Shown here piece after piece: positions 15,212-15,678 of a stretch of 15,678 nt of DNA; positions within the stretch are counted from its first letter, which is position 1, and every line of letters begins with the position of its first letter. The DNA lies in contig JBKPSJ010000133.1 in the NCBI GenBank assembly GCA_046765875.1, positions 1-15,678 on the forward strand, read 5' to 3'. The position numbers and the translations under genes were made by a program. The notes below the pieces were generated by a model, which ran no database searches, was not told the origin of the DNA, and saw only the letters and a program-made list of their open reading frames with translations. Source of the stretch: DASRHY01 sp046765875 (lineage in GTDB: Bacteria > Actinomycetota > Actinomycetes > Propionibacteriales > Kribbellaceae).

Positions 15212-15284
15212 GGCCCCGTTGTGTAGCGGCCTAGCACGCCGCCCTCTCAAGGCGGTAGCGCGGGTTCGAATCCCGTCGGGGCTA
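15212..15284 (+). tRNA. tRNA-Glu (anticodon CTC)
   Basis: A complete 73-nt cloverleaf: acceptor GGCCCCG (15212-15218) with CGGGGCT (15277-15283), anticodon stem CCGCC/GGCGG, and loop CTCTCAA with anticodon CTC at 15246-15248. The T arm is GCGGG-TTCGAAT-CCCGT, and the discriminator base is A. No CCA is encoded. It reads GAG codons. The integrase gene starting 92 bp downstream suggests that the 3' half of this tRNA is the attachment site of an integrated element, which would have restored the tRNA end on integration. Confidence 0.95.
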
Positions 15285-15304
15285 CGAGGCCTGACCTGGG
15301 CAAA

Positions 15305-15338
15305 CACGTCCGGCCGGCTCAAGGGCCGGCCGGACGTG
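15305..15338 (+). terminator. Strong hairpin after tRNA-Glu, probable terminator
   Basis: CACGTCCGGCCGGC (15305-15318) and its exact complement GCCGGCCGGACGTG (15325-15338) form a perfect 14-bp stem with a 6-nt loop. There is no U-tract, as is common for actinobacterial terminators. It would end tRNA transcription before the integrase gene. Confidence 0.65.
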
Positions 15339-15355
15339 CAATGAGTTGTGCAATG
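15336..15355. repeat. Short direct repeat before the integrase gene
   Basis: GTGCAATG occurs at 15336-15343 and 15348-15355, a 12-bp period, immediately upstream of the integrase -10 box. It could be an arm-type recombinase site or a repressor site; with only two copies this is weak. Confidence 0.35.
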
Positions 15356-15363
15356 GGCAGCCG

Positions 15364-15369
15364 TAGGCT
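15364..15369 (+). promoter_or_regulatory. Candidate -10 box for a leaderless integrase message
   Basis: TAGGCT ends six bases before the ATG at 15376, which would put the transcription start at the A of the start codon. No Shine-Dalgarno sequence is present, in keeping with leaderless translation. A -35 box is not obvious. Confidence 0.45.
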
Positions 15370-15375
15370 CGTTGC

Positions 15376-15678
15376 ATGCCAGTGCCGAAGCGTCGGCGCC
15401 CGCGTGGGCACATCCGGGAACTGCCGTCCGGCAGCTTCCAGGTCATCGTGTACGCCGGGACCGACCCGCTGACCAAGAAGCCTCGGTACATCCGGGAGAC
15501 CTTGAAGACGTACGGCGCTGCCGAGGTCGCGCTGACGAGGCTGCAGGGCCAGGTCGACCAGAACCGCCATCCGAAGACCGACATCACGCTCGGCCAGGCA
15601 ATCAGCCGCTGGCTCGACGTTGTGAGGCTCGAGGACACCACGCGCGACCGTTACGACGACCTGGTGCGTCTCTACATC
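15376..15678 (+). CDS. Tyrosine recombinase / phage-type integrase (3' partial)
   Basis: The frame is open from ATG 15376 to the window edge (101 codons, no stop). The product opens with a basic MPVPKRRRPRGHIRELP, followed by SGSFQVIVYAGTDPLTKKPR (18-37), YIRETLKTYGAAEVALTRL (38-56) and QNRHPKTDITLGQAISRWL (62-80). This is the arm-type DNA-binding domain and the start of the core-binding SAM-like domain of actinobacterial phage/ICE integrases. The catalytic R-H-R-Y domain lies outside the window. The position, 92 bp past tRNA-Glu and reading away from it, fits an element that uses this tRNA as attachment site. AGG codons and GTT, rarer in the neighbours, are mild signs of different origin. 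Confidence 0.85.
   Translation, partial: MPVPKRRRPRGHIRELPSGSFQVIVYAGTDPLTKKPRYIRETLKTYGAAEVALTRLQGQVDQNRHPKTDITLGQAISRWLDVVRLEDTTRDRYDDLVRLYI

Noticed and set aside
1..15678. CRISPR array, insertion sequence or transposase
   Set aside because: No regularly spaced repeats and no transposase-like frame were found; the only mobile-element gene is the partial integrase at the right edge.

Overview
The window is high-GC DNA whose codons end mostly in G or C. It has many GTG and TTG starts, tRNA genes without an encoded CCA, and few Shine-Dalgarno or promoter boxes that look like E. coli. This fits an actinobacterium. The frequent GTAC/TACG codon pairs and the gene repertoire suggest Propionibacteriales, possibly Kribbella; that genus guess is inference from memory and was not tested. 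Most of the window reads as ordinary chromosome, but its right edge enters an integrative element.

Left part (1-6014): the 3' part of a large ATP-dependent LuxR-type regulator, then a structured RNA leader followed by metE (cobalamin-independent methionine synthase). metE converges, with overlapping stop codons, on a minus-strand pair: a conserved 286-residue protein of unknown function and a small DUF1360 membrane protein. Middle (6015-9523): a 329-bp gap holding two tandem palindromes and one DnaA-box-like 9-mer, a minus-strand GNAT acetyltransferase, and a divergent DUF1800/DUF1501 pair. The DUF1501 protein carries a twin-arginine signal. A minus-strand two-component system (OmpR-type regulator and HAMP histidine kinase, 4-bp overlap) follows, and its kinase gene runs 37 bp into the end of the DUF1501 gene.

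Right part (11529-15678): a fumarylacetoacetate-hydrolase-family gene overlaps gltX (glutamyl-tRNA synthetase) by 8 bp. A CPBP membrane protease comes next, then tRNA-Gln(CTG) and tRNA-Glu(CTC). GluRS and its two likely tRNA substrates therefore sit together. Just past tRNA-Glu are a strong 14-bp-stem hairpin, a short direct repeat, and the start of a tyrosine-recombinase gene cut by the window edge. This arrangement marks the boundary of an element integrated in the tRNA-Glu gene.

The least explained signal is the metE leader. A -10 box places the transcript start at the first base of a 10-bp closing stem that encloses three hairpins. One of them is a B12-box-like hairpin whose strand is also complementary to the ribosome-binding site and start codon of metE. 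It resembles a cobalamin riboswitch at its 3' end but is clearly shorter than the usual form. I saw no CRISPR array, insertion sequence or recognisable defence system inside the window.
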